A DNA stretch of 64,000 nucleotides from Oasisia sp. SBJ-2009 (Eukaryota; Annelida; Polychaeta; Sabellida; Siboglinidae): NCBI GenBank assembly GCA_964017155.1, contig OZ024862.1:35613190-35677189 (forward strand), given 5' to 3'. The stretch's first letter is position 1. Every line of letters starts with the position of its first letter. Made by a program: the position numbers and the translations under genes. Below the pieces are notes generated by a model. It was given only the letters and a program-made list of their open reading frames with translations. It made no database searches and was not told where the DNA came from. Below, in pieces: positions 47,155-58,278 of this stretch.

Positions 47155-47552
47155 TTCACCATTTATACCCGTCCGTCCGTCACTCCGTCACACATGCAGT
47201 CACTCATTCAGTTAGTTCTTACTAACTTACTCATTCACTCGATCACGCACGTACACACGCATATACGCACGCACGCACTGACACAGTCAGCCAACCAACC
47301 AACCAGACAGACAGACAGACAGCCAGTCTCGTGTCTTCAACGGCACACCGCTTCCTCCGCCCTTCCGGCTGCTCGCCCGCCACCCGCGTTACACCCGTCC
47401 TCCCTCCCCCGCCTGCCAGTCTATCCTATCCTATCCTATCCTATCCTATCCTATCCTATCCTATCCTATCCTATCCTATCCTATCCTATCCTATCCTATC
47501 CTATCCTATCCTATCCTATCCTATCATATCCTATCCTATCCTATCCTATCCA

Positions 47553-47616
<64 letters not shown>

Positions 47617-48600
47617 CGCAGTCAGTCACGCAGTCAGTCACGCAGTCAGTCACGCAGTCAGTCACGCAGTCAGTCACGCAGTCAGTCACGCAGTCAGTCA
47701 CGCAGTCAGTCACGCAGTCAGTCACGCAGTCAGTCACGCAGTCAGTCACGCAGTCAGTCACGCAGTCAGTCACGCAGTCAGTCACGCAGTCAGTCACGCA
47801 GTCAGTCACGCAGTCAGTCACGCAGTCAGTCACGCAGTCAGTCACGCAGTCAGTCACGCAGTCAGTCACGCAGTCAGTCACGCAGTCAGTCACGCAGTCA
47901 GTCACGCAGTCAGTCACGCAGTCAGTCACGCAGTCAGTCACGCAGTCAGTCACGCAGTCAGTCACGCAGTCAGTCACGCAGTCAGTCACGCAGTCAGTCA
48001 CGCAGTCAGTCACGCAGTCAGTCACGCAGTCAGTCACGCAGTCAGTCACGCAGTCAGTCACGCAGTCAGTCACGCAGTCAGTCACGCAGTCAGTCACGCA
48101 GTCAGTCACGCAGTCAGTCACGCAGTCAGTCACGCAGTCAGTCACGCAGTCAGTCACGCAGTCAGTCACGCAGTCAGTCACGCAGTCAGTCAGTCAGTCA
48201 TGTAGTCACGCAGTCAGTCACGCAGTCAGTCACGCAGTCAGTCACGCAGTCAGTCACGCAGTCAGTCACGCAGTCAGTCACGCAGTCAGTCAGTCAGTCA
48301 GTCACGCAGTCAGTCAGTCAGTCACGCAGTCAGTCAGTCACGCAGTCAGTCAGTCAGTCACGCAGTCAGTCATGCAGTCAGTCACGCAATCAGACAGTCA
48401 GTCACGCATTCAGTCACGCAATCAGTCACGCAATCAGTCACATAATCAGTCACGTAATCAGTCAGTCACGCTGTCAGTCACGCAGTCAGTCACGCACTCA
48501 CTCAGTCCTTACTCATCTACTAACTAATTAACTCACTCTAATTAACTCACTCAGCCGTCCGTCCGTCCGTCCGTCCCCGTCCCTCCGCACAATTTGACCG
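47155..48600. repeat. Satellite block: (CTATC)n, (CAGC)n and 12-bp (CGCAGTCAGTCA)n
   Basis: (CTATC)n at 47421-47551 with one CATATC break, (CAGC)n at 47550-47612, then about 48 identical 12-mers to 48192, followed by degenerate CAGT/CACG units to about 48520. Nearly perfect homogeneity of the 12-mer is notable. Confidence 0.97.
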
Positions 48601-49470
48601 TACGTACGTCGGTCCGTGCATCCACTCGTGGATGGGGTGGCGTGGTTGGGTGGATGGTGTGCAGAACGGTGGGTGGGTGGATAGTGGGTGTCTTGAACTG
48701 CACTCTGTGTCTTCGACTGCACTCCGTGTCTTCGACTGCACTCCGTGTCTTCAACGGCATACCGCTACCTCCACCTATCCACCTGTTCGCCCGTCCACCC
48801 GCCCGTCCGCCCTCCCCTCATCCCTCCCGCCCGCCTGTCCCTCCGTTCATCGCTAAGTCAGTCATTCATTCAGTTATTCATCCAGTCATCCAGTCATTCA
48901 GTCAGTCAGTCAGTCACTCACTCATTCACTCACTCACTTACTCACTCACTCACTCACTCGCTAATGCACTCACTCAGGCAGTCGTCCGTCCGTCCGTCCA
49001 TCCATCCGTTTGTTCCTTGCCTCCATCCCTCCATCCCTCCATCCCTCTCCACCTCCACCCTACTCCCCTCCGTCCCCCCTCCGTCCCCCCCCCCGTCCCC
49101 CGTCCCCCCCCCCCCCCTCCCTCCCTCCCTCCCTCCCTCCCTCCCTCCCTCCCTCCCTCCCTCCCTCCCTCCCTCCCTCCCTCCCTCCCTCCCTCCCTCC
49201 CTCCCTCCCTCCCTCCCTCCCTCCCTCCCTCCCTCCCTCCCTCCCTCCCTCCCTCCCTCCCTCCCTCCCTCCCTCCCTCCCTCCCTCCCTCCCTCCCTCC
49301 CTCCCTCCCTCCCTCCCTCCCTCCCTCCCTCCCTCCCTCCCTCCCTCCCTCCCTCCGTCCCTACCGCCATTTGACCGTACGTACGTCGGTCCGGCCATCC
49401 ACACGTGGATGGGGTGGCCCGGGTGGATGGTGCTTGAGCGCTGGTTGGGTGGATAGTGGACGTCTTCAAC
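48598..49470. repeat. Composite satellite modules with (CTCC)n
   Basis: A module starting GACCGTACGTACGTCGGTCC, then GTGGATGGGGTGG and TCTTCAACGGCA, occurs at 48593-48765 and again at 49370-49480. Between them are CAGT/CTCA tetramers and a 240-bp pure CTCC run (about 49117-49356). Confidence 0.93.
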
Positions 49471-52400
49471 GGCACTCGGGATCTTCAACTGCAATTCGTG
49501 TTTTAAACTGCAATCTGTGTTTTCAGCTGCACTCCGCGTCTTCAACTGCACTCCGTGTCTTCAACTGCACTCCGCGTCTTCAACTGCACTCCGTGTCTTC
49601 AACTGCACTCCGTGTCTTCAACTACAATCCGTGTCTTCAAATGCACTCCGCGTCTTCAACTGCACTCCGCGTCTTCAACTGCACTCCGTGTCTTCAACTG
49701 CACTCCGCGTCTTCAACTACACTCCGCGTCTTCAACTGCACTCCGTATCTTCAACTGCACTCCGTGTCTTCAACTGCACTCCGTGTCTTCAACTGCACTC
49801 CGTGTCTTCAACTGCACTCCGTGTCTTCAACTGCACTCCGCGTCTTCAACTGCACTCCGCGTCTTCAACTGCACTCCGTGTCTTCAACTACACTCCGCGT
49901 CTTCAACTGCACTCCGTGTCTTCAACTACACTCCGTGTCTTCAACTGCACTCCGTGTCTTCAACTACACTTCGCGTCTTCAACTGCACCTTCAGCTGCAC
50001 TCCGTGTCGTCAACTACACTCCGTGTTTTCAACAGCACTCCGTGTCTTCAACTGCACTCCGTGTCTTCAACTGCACTCCGTGTCTTCAACTACATTCCGT
50101 GTCTTCAATTGCACTCCACGTCTTCAACTGCACTCCGCGTCTTCAACTGCACTCCGCGTCTTCAACTGCACTCCGTGTCTTCAACTGCACTCCGTGTCTT
50201 CAATTGAACTCCGTGTCTTCAACTGCACTCCGCGTCTTCAACTGCACTCCGTGTCTTCAACTGCACTCCGTGTCTTCACATGCACTCCGTGTCTTCAACT
50301 ACACTCCGTGTCTTTAACTGCACTCCGTGTCTTTAACTGCACTCCGTGTCTTCAGCTGCACTCCGCGTCTTCAACTGCACTCCGTGTCTTCAACTGCACT
50401 CCGTGTCTTCAACTACACTCCGTGTCTTCAACTGCACTCCGCGTCTTCAACTACACTCCGTGTCTTCAACTGCACTCCGCGTCTTCAACTGCACTCCGTG
50501 TCTTCAACTGCACTGTGTGTCTTCAACTGCACTCCGTGTCTTCAACTGCACTGCGTGTCTTCTACTGCACTCCGCGTCTTCAACTGCACTCCGTGTCTTC
50601 AACTGCACTCCGTGTCTTCAACTACACTCCGTGTCTTCAAATGCACTCCGCGTCTTCAACTGCACTCCGTGTCTTCAACTGCACTCCGCGTCTTCAACTA
50701 CACTCCGCGTCTTCAACTGCACTCCGTGTCTTCAACTGCACTCCGTGTCTTCAACTGCACTCCGTGTCTTCAACTGCACTCCGTGTCTTCAACTGCACTG
50801 CGTGTCTTCTACTGCACTCCGCGTCTTCAACTGCACTCCGTGTCTTCAACTGCACTCCGTGTCTTCAACTACACTCCGTGTCTTCAAATGCACTCCGCGT
50901 CTTCAACTGCACTCCGTGTCTTCAACTGCACTCCGCGTCTTCAACTACACTCCGCGTCTTCAACTGCACTCCGTGTCTTCAACTGCACTCCGTGTCTTCA
51001 ACTGCACTCCGTGTCTTCAACTGCACTCCGCGTCTTCAACTGCACTCCGCGTCTTCAACTGCACTCCGCGTCTTCAACTGCACTCCGTGTCTTCAACTAC
51101 ACTCCGCGTCTTCAACTGCACTCCGTGTCTTCAACAACACTCCGTGTCTTCAACAACACTCCGTGTCTTCAACTGCACTCCGTGTCTTCAACTACACTTC
51201 GCGTCTTCAACTGCACCTTCAACTGCACTCCGTGTCTTCAACTACACTCCGTGTCTTCAACTGCACTCCGTGTCTTCAACTGCACTCCGTGTCTTCAACT
51301 ACACTTCGCGTCTTCAACTGCACCTTCAGCTGCACTCCGTGTCTTCAACTACACTCCGTGTTTTCAACAGCACTCCGTGTCTTCAAATACACTCCGCGTC
51401 TTCAACTGCACTCCGTGTCTTCAACTGCACTCCATGTCTTCAACTGCACTCCGTGTCTTCAACTGCACTCCGTGTCTTCAACTGCACTCCGCGTCTTCAA
51501 CTGCACTCCGCGTCTTCAACTGCACTCCGCGTCTTCAACTGCACTCCGTGTCTTCAACTACACTCCGCGTCTTCAACAACACTCCGTGTCTTCAACTGCA
51601 CTCCGTGTCTTCAACTACACTTCGCGTCTTCAACTGCACCTTCAACTGCACTCCGTGTCTTCAACTACACTCCGTGTCTTCAACTGCACTCCGTGTCTTC
51701 AACTGCACTCCGTGTCTTCAACTACACTTCGCGTCTTCAACTGCACCTTCAGCTGCACTCCGTGTCTTCAACTACACTCCGTGTTTTCAACAGCACTCCG
51801 TGTCTTCAAATTCACTCCGTGTCTTCAACAGCACTCCGTGTCTTCAACTGCACTCCGTGTCTTCAAGTACATTCCGTGTCTTCAACTGCACTCCACGTCT
51901 TCAGCTGCACTCTGTGTCTTCAACTACACTCCGTGTTTTCAACAGCACTCCGTGTCTTCAACTACACTTCGTGTCTTCAACAGCACTCCGTGTCTTCAAC
52001 TACATTCCGTGTCTTCAACTGCACTCCGCGTCTTCAACTGCACTCCGCGTCTTCAACTGCACTCCGCGTCTTCAACTGCATTCCGTGTCTTCAATTGAAC
52101 TCCGTGTCTTCAACTGCACTCCGCGTCTTCAACTGCACTCCGTGTCTTCAACTGCACTCCGTGTCTTCACATGCACTCCGTGTCTTCAACTACACTCCGT
52201 GTCTTTAACTGCACTCCGTGTCTTCAGCTGCACTCCGCGTCTTCAACTGCACTCCGTGTCTTCAACTGCACTCCGTGTCTTCAACTACACGTGTCTTCAA
52301 CTGCACTCCGCGTCTTCAACTACACTCCGTGTCTTCAACTGCACTCCGCGTCTTCAACTGCACTCCGTGTCTTCAACTGCACTGTGTGTCTTCAACTGCA

Positions 52401-52545
52401 CTCCGTGTCTTCAACTGCACTGCGTGTCTTCTACTGCACTCCGCGTCTTCAACTGCATTGCGTGTCTTCAACTGCACTCCGTGTCTTCAACTGCACTCCG
52501 CGTCTTCAACTGCACTCCGCGTCTTCAACTGCACTCCAGAGAGGC
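49462..52545. repeat. 19-bp satellite TCTTCAACTGCACTCCGTG, about 160 copies
   Basis: Monomer variants differ mainly at CCGTG/CCGCG, AACTGC/AACTAC and AACAAC. Because 19 is not a multiple of three and the unit has no stop in any forward frame, all three plus frames are open for hundreds of codons; they are not taken as genes. Blocks of several units are themselves duplicated (for example about 50330-50560 and 52200-52430). Confidence 0.97.
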
Positions 52546-53120
52546 TCACCAGACTCGCTGGAAGACAGACCCAGTCGTGTAGAGGTGTCAGAGAACGGCG
52601 CCTTAGGTGGATGCATGGGACACTGCCTGCGGGCGAGGAAGAACTGATTCTAATAATGATGCTTTTTGACGAACTATTACAACAGACTCTTTCGAACTGT
52701 GCTGTCTTTGATAAGCCATGTCAGTTCGCGAACGTGTACGCAAAATGAGTAGGGACTGTGCACTACGTCATCGAAACATGAGAGGTTTTACTGGCATCCT
52801 AAATGCTGCGTTTGACATTGCCCGTTCTCGCCGCGTAGAAGCCATTCTACCCGTTCCGTACAACTTGGCCAGTTCGTGGTACTTTCAGTGTACTTTGAAT
52901 GAATAAAGCTTGAGATAACTAACTCTTTCGCGATGTTGTTAAACTGTCGAAGTAGTTACTTCGCATCGATGCCAGAGCTCACGCTGCGGGATCCCTCATA
53001 AATGCGTCCACGAAATGTTTTCAAATAACATCGAAGGCCTAACTTCGAAATATATAGTCCTATCTGATTAATATTCACTTGGTTGTATTTTATTGTTGCA
53101 AAATATACACTTCGTCATTT
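52546..53120. other. Unassigned DNA after the satellite
   Basis: 52546-52665 (AGAGGCTCACCAGACTCGCT onward, ending TAATAATGATG) resembles the 3' end of an RTE-like element. The remainder has AATAAA at about 52903 but no recognised gene. Confidence 0.4.
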
Positions 53121-53127
53121 AAGAAAC

Positions 53128-53148
53128 TAGATCACACACACACACACA

Positions 53149-53204
<56 letters not shown>

Positions 53205-53208
53205 CACA
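53128..53208. repeat. (CA)n-(ACGC)n microsatellite
   Basis: Simple repeat. Confidence 0.95.
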
Positions 53209-53280
53209 CCTGCACCACATAGACATCTAAAAACACTCCTCGTCTTCCGATGTCATGATCCGCCACGAGACAGCGGAAGC

Positions 53281-53660
53281 GGAGTGGGGCTGAAGACAAT
53301 TTCAGATCGTTATAAACTTTCCGATTGACGTTTCTGCACATGCGCGATAAATTAACATGTCGTTCAATATAATAAAATATTACGTTTATTTAAATCATTG
53401 TCACGGATTATGGCGCTCTACAGTCACGTGATTTACGCTTGCTATCAAAACATGCTTCAACACTTGTTTGCCTCGTGTTAATTTGCAACAAATAAATTTG
53501 CTGAAATGTTATATATACACCCTAACGAACAACCCGTAGTATTTATACCATAAATGCTTTGTGCTTTCGCGGCACATTGATGATTTTACATTTATCGCGC
53601 ATGCGCAGAAACGTCAATCGGAAAGTGTATAACGCCGGAAAAACATAAGCGCTACACCGT
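53281..53660. mobile_element. MITE, copy 2 of the 39624 family
   Basis: Shares the interior (GTCACGGATTATGGCGC, CTTGTTTGCCTCGTGTTAAT) and the right terminal repeat (GCGCATGCGCAGAAACGTCA to CGCTACACCG) with copy 1. The outer part of the left terminal repeat is lost or very diverged. Confidence 0.85.
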
Positions 53661-53801
53661 GTTGCCGCAATATCACTAGAGCATGGACAAGTGTCTTACA
53701 CGCGTCAGCAGTAGGGGATTGTCTTATCTTTCAGACTTGCGAACTCTCTCAAACACTTAGCGCCGTCTGACGCTTCTATTTGATAGAGATGGCGTTCGTA
53801 A

Positions 53802-53891
53802 ACGCCCGCCCGCCCGCCCGCCCGCCCGCCCGCCGCCGCCCGCCCGCCCGCCCGCCCGCCCGCCCGCCCGCCCGCCCGCCCGCCCGCCCGC
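53802..53891. repeat. (CCCG)n microsatellite
   Basis: About 22 CCCG/CGCC tetramers; the minus strand is (GGGC)n. Confidence 0.97.
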
Positions 53892-55264
53892 ATTTCTGCG
53901 GAATGGCGAATGGGATTTTGTACACGCAATCATAGTGAAATATCTAGAAACCTCCATGACCATGTTAATTGTCTTGGATTTGGAAGACTTCAAATCATCG
54001 ACCAGTTTGTGTTACGCTGTTGATCGTTGGGTTTCGTGTACCAATGCCAGGTTGTTACTTTGAGACTCTGGGACTGAAAGCCGATTTCGTGTTTTGTATA
54101 TAACCCGCCCTGTGTGTTCGCGCCTATTAAACATGTGCTCTCTATCCGAGTTATAGTTATTATCATACTATTAGATACACTTCATAAAGAACACACGAAG
54201 AACATGGTGCCCCGTGTATGAGTATGATTAAACCATAGACATAGTATAGACAAAGCTGTCATGGATAAACTGTTGGCTCCGGAACCTCTGACAGAAGGTG
54301 GACATTTACCGGAACAGTGCCAGTGGAAGCGGTTCAAACCACGTGCGCTCGAGTAGTTTACGAATATACTAGGTCCTATCCATAATATAATAGAAGTGTG
54401 TGAAACGTCACTCACTGGCGTCCATCGTAACTTAAGCCAGTCGCTCACCTTCTAACATCAAAACTGATCCGTTATAATGCAGACCGCGTGTATTATGATC
54501 ACAAATAAAGTGTCGAATCGATGTCGTAACACCAGCGAATTTTAGTTACAAATGAACTCATATTTGTTTACAAAAAAACACAACTTTTAACAACTGCACA
54601 CACCATTCTCAACGAACCTGTACATAGTCCGGATGTGAACCCGTGACCTCGCGCGACTTTTTGGCGACACCAGCAGACTTCGCAAATATTCGCCGCCTAC
54701 GTAAATGCTGTCGCGTGCGCTGAGACGCTGCCAGAACGAAAAACCAGGCGGTTAAGGACGTGTTTTTTCGACCGCTGCTTATTGTGACCATGGAATGAAT
54801 AGTGTATTGGTGAGTGATATATGTGAACGTTTAGAAATGCAATTGTGAAATAATGAAATGTATTGTACATGAAACAGTAAATTAGGCAATGTGCACGCAT
54901 CATAGTGTGTGCACAGTGACATTGCACTGACTTTGAAAATATTTATATTTAAATTTTTGTGTTACTGTGTTTATTTATTTATGTATTTATTTTTATATTT
55001 TCTTAAATTCATTCTTAGTATTTTTTTGGGAGGACCACATTGGAAACAAGTGTGCTATTGTGTGCTTTAATGTGTCTATCCTCGGTAAATATTATATTTA
55101 TATGTATTATAATGTTTTACCAAATAAACTCACTCACTCACTCACATAGCACAGTAGATCAGATCGCCGTGGAAATATGCCATACGGTATATAGTACTTT
55201 ACGACACCCATTGCAACATAATTGTTCATTCGTGCATACATTTTGTATGTATAATGTTTTGTAG

Positions 55265-55367
55265 GTTGTTAGTAAACTATGCCGAAGGGGAAGGGATAAT
55301 TAAAACAGCAAATGGTCTGACGCACTACCGGAGTAGTGTAATTGAAGACGAAGAGAAACACACAATG
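55265..55367 (+). CDS. Possible exon inside the TIR element
   Basis: Acceptor TTTTGTAG, 34 open codons starting LLVNYAEGEGIIKT, donor GTAAGT, phase 0 at the end. Reads on into 55726. Identity unknown; could be chance. Confidence 0.25.
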
Positions 55368-55725
55368 GTAAGTATGTCGACGATTGTAAGTGTGATTGAG
55401 CTATATTCCGTATGTGTGTTTATGTAGGGTGATTGGTAGTTAATGGTTTCCTCCTAGAAATTGTGAACGTAACAATAATAGTAACAACATTCTATGCATA
55501 CAGCACACAATGACGCATGAACAAGTTATGTACAGTTAATCCATATTTAATAACACGGAATGTATAACACCAAAACAAATTATGTAACAGAGCGTAAATA
55601 ATTAATGTCTCGCTTGAGATGCATTACATAACTGTAAAGACTAAATACTCCTGCAGATACAAGAATAATATGGTGTATTGTCGCATGAGCAATGGCATAT
55701 TAACACCAACTGTGTTTCATGACAG

Positions 55726-55779
55726 GTCTTTCAGAAGCTGCTTATGTGTGTATTTCCGAACGTGAAGCGCAAAGTTATG
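55726..55779 (+). CDS. Possible exon inside the TIR element
   Basis: Acceptor TTCATGACAG, 18 codons VFQKLLMCVFPNVKRKVM, donor GTAATA. The frame also stays open without splicing to about 55850. Identity unknown. Confidence 0.22.
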
Positions 55780-55953
55780 GTAATAGATATAGAGGGACCA
55801 CACGGAATGGATCAGACACGTGGTGGTAATCTATTTGAAATAAATTAGTAACTTATATTGTTTTAATAGTCACACCCGTAAAGTAGACTTATAATGTACC
55901 ACGTATAGTGTTATTACAAACTGCTTAGCCTAGTTAAGTAGCCTCTACACGTA

Positions 55954-56178
55954 GTGTATAATGGGACTACCCCAAATACCGTTAATCAACGGGACAGCAC
56001 CGGTGCCGGCGACTACGCATACTTTATCAATGCCAGCCACTTCCACGTCGTTCTGCGTCAAGCACGAGTGAAGGTTGAGAACGTTGAACTTAACATGTTA
56101 ATTGACACTGGTGCGAGTGTCAATGTGATCAACGAAGCAAAGCTAGCTCGAACCAGGTGTTGTGGTCATCGACTGTAA
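55954..56178 (+). pseudogene. Retropepsin-like fragment
   Basis: Contains the aspartic-protease motif DTGAS in a typical hydrophobic context (LNMLIDTGASVNVI). Only the N-terminal half of a retropepsin is present and no flanking pol. It lies inside the TIR element, so it was probably captured or inserted. Confidence 0.6.
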
Positions 56179-56838
56179 CGATGACACATAAATGTACATC
56201 CCAACACCACTCTGAGGGAACACCAGACACCAATGCGTCTCCTGCAGTCACGGTGTCACACAGCACCGCCAAGACGACCCCCGCACTCAGGCAATCGTTG
56301 CGTCCGAGCAAGATGCCTGCTCATCTGGAGTGATAGTAATTAACAAAGTCGTAAAGTGACTATTAGTTGTGTCATACTAATTAGTGATTATACATATAAC
56401 ATTGGACTTACAGACATCGTCTGTATGATGGACGTTACTACAATCGATAGTAATCAACTTTGGAAGGAATGTAGTGTTCTTACACACTTCTTAGTCTAGC
56501 AGTCTCAACCCGTAATGTATAATGGGACTAACCCAACTACCGTTAGTGTATAACATATACCTGGTAGTGTCACGCCCACGTAGTTAGTGAGTAACTGAGA
56601 TAGCCACAGTACGTATATCCACTACAGCCGACAAAATCATGTATGCCTTTGTCATAAAACAGATATCATTATAAACACGTATCACGTTATTAAGCAAATG
56701 TACCTCGACCGTCACACAAGTTGCAGACATATTGCCCAATTTCATCACTGTGGCTACCCATACTTCCTTTATATTAATACTTGTCATATACGAACTGAAA
56801 TATATGATTAATAATGCATAACTCATTTTCATTCAGCT

Positions 56839-57381
56839 ATGTACATTGGCCTCGTGAAGCGTGAACCTGTACATACTACAGAAAACATTGGCGAACTACT
56901 CATGCGCAATGGATGGAGTCCACTGTCTAAATGCGTGCATTGTAAACTACTGCCACGCATGGACAATGCAACCTGCATCCTTACCATAAATGATGACACG
57001 TACCAAATTACAATCAACAATGAAATCATCCCATTACATCGATGGGGATTTCCTATGACCATCACTGCAAACGTAATCTGTGCTCTCTCTACTTTCCTTA
57101 CTCTAATTCGCCTTTGTGAAGGAGTGAAGATCGGCAATGAAAAGATACGTCTTACCAAATCAACTAGTATACAAATTCGCAATGGTCAGCAATATTTGAA
57201 ACATGTCCAGTGCGCTGTAATACTGCCAATTCTGAATTACACAACATGTTGCTGCTTACAATGCAAGCGAATGCACCGCGGTCGAGTTCATGCGATGACC
57301 ACAGCTGACATCGCACAGGTGGCTGATACGATACATATTCTTATATACATGCATGCTACTTACAATTCAACATTAACATGA
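56839..57381 (+). CDS. Unidentified 180-aa protein of the TIR element
   Basis: ATG two bases after a good acceptor (TTTTCATTCAG), 180 codons to TGA. It has two Cys clusters (CVHCKLL near residue 32 and CCCLQCKRMH near residue 137), a hydrophobic middle (VICALSTFLTLIRLCEG) and no recognised catalytic motif. Being the longest frame between the inverted repeats, it may be part of the element's transposase (inference). No family recognised. Confidence 0.5.
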   Translation: MYIGLVKREPVHTTENIGELLMRNGWSPLSKCVHCKLLPRMDNATCILTINDDTYQITINNEIIPLHRWGFPMTITANVICALSTFLTLIRLCEGVKIGNEKIRLTKSTSIQIRNGQQYLKHVQCAVILPILNYTTCCCLQCKRMHRGRVHAMTTADIAQVADTIHILIYMHATYNSTLT

Positions 57382-58032
57382 AATGTACCGTCTTTAATCC
57401 AATAATTTTACAGAACTGAAATTAGTTGTGTTTTACGTCACGTAGGTTTGCCACCACCAGTAACGTTAGTTTTGAAACATCGATGCTATCAATCATTTCC
57501 AATTTCAAGAACATGAAATAATATATTTTGCCAAATATTTAATTATTATTATATTATAGGGATAGGACCTAGTATGTTCGTAAACGACTCGAGCGCACGT
57601 GGTTCAAACGAACATTTCCTGCAATTTCTCGTGGCGACAGGTAGAGTTGACAAAACCGATCCAGTGAAAATTGCATTGCTTCTGAGACAATAAGGCAGCG
57701 TAGAAATGACATTTACGAGTCATTCACTTGGGAGACGGACGCGGACAAGGACAAATATGACAAAATGGTAGAAAACTTCGATCAATTCTATGCGCCTCGC
57801 GTGAACGTAGTGGCCTTGACCCATAAGCTGCTAACGATGAAACAAGGTCAAATGTGTGTTGATGAATACGTAACTGCGCTAGATAATGTTGCCAGGAACT
57901 GTAACTTGGGCAGTAAAGAACAGTATGACCGTATTATGATTCAAGCGTTGCTGCTCGGAATATATTATTAATATAGTATATATAAATTAGATTCATCGTC
58001 AGAATTTGAGACGTGCTATTGAATAATTATAA

Positions 58033-58142
58033 CACACACACGCACACGCACACGCACACGCACACGCACACGCACACGCACACGCACACGCACACGCACA
58101 CGCACACGCACACGCACACGCACACGCACACGCACACACGCA

Positions 58143-58190
<48 letters not shown>
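58033..58190. repeat. (CACACG)n microsatellite
   Basis: About 18 hexamers, then ACGC and CA. Confidence 0.97.
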
Positions 58191-58194
<4 letters not shown>

Positions 58195-58278
58195 TACATG
58201 TTTGTCGCATATTGCTAGTAAGGTCGATGACATCCGTAATGTGCTGTTTCTTCGAAAGCTGTGTTGTTGTTCGTGCAG

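Larger units (their letters stand above)
54340..57601. mobile_element. 3.26-kb TIR element inserted in gag
   Basis: 42-bp terminal inverted repeats (54340-54381 and 57560-57601, 40 of 42 matching, tip CACGTGCGCTCGAG), flanked by a perfect 8-bp duplication GTTCAAAC (54332-54339, 57602-57609). 8-bp duplications occur in hAT, P and KDZ/Zisupton superfamilies; the tip is not a typical hAT CAG. The interior holds an unidentified 180-codon frame, a retropepsin-like fragment and two possible exons. Confidence 0.85.
54000..57975 (+). mobile_element. Ty3/gypsy-like retrotransposon 5' end, split by another element
   Basis: Probable 5' LTR tail with TATATAA (54097), ATTAAA (54126) and an end near ACA|TGG at 54204/54205, where a TGGTGCC primer-binding site would start. 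Gag begins at ATG 54261 and is interrupted at 54339. The rest of the gag-domain region follows from 57610 with frame changes; 57765-57971 shows the retrotransposon-gag fold pattern (a FDQFYAPR-type start and a YVTALDNVARNC core). No pol and no 3' LTR follow. Non-functional. Confidence 0.75.

Noticed and set aside
47421..48520. CRISPR-like regular repeats
   Set aside because: Units are contiguous with no unique spacers and the genome is animal; ordinary satellites.
47032..48531. Open frames of 499, 398 and 211 codons with SQSR, TQSV or TDCV repeats
   Set aside because: Translation of the 12-bp CGCAGTCAGTCA array and neighbouring simple repeats; nothing gene-like at the ends.
49555..52582. Open frames of 620 to 847 codons on the plus strand
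   Set aside because: They lie in a 19-bp satellite lacking stops in every forward register. No domain, no splice context and three overlapping frames of the same type.
57765..57971. Stand-alone small gene
   Set aside because: The pattern is that of a retrotransposon gag domain continuing from the split gag at 54261; treated as part of the gypsy fragment.
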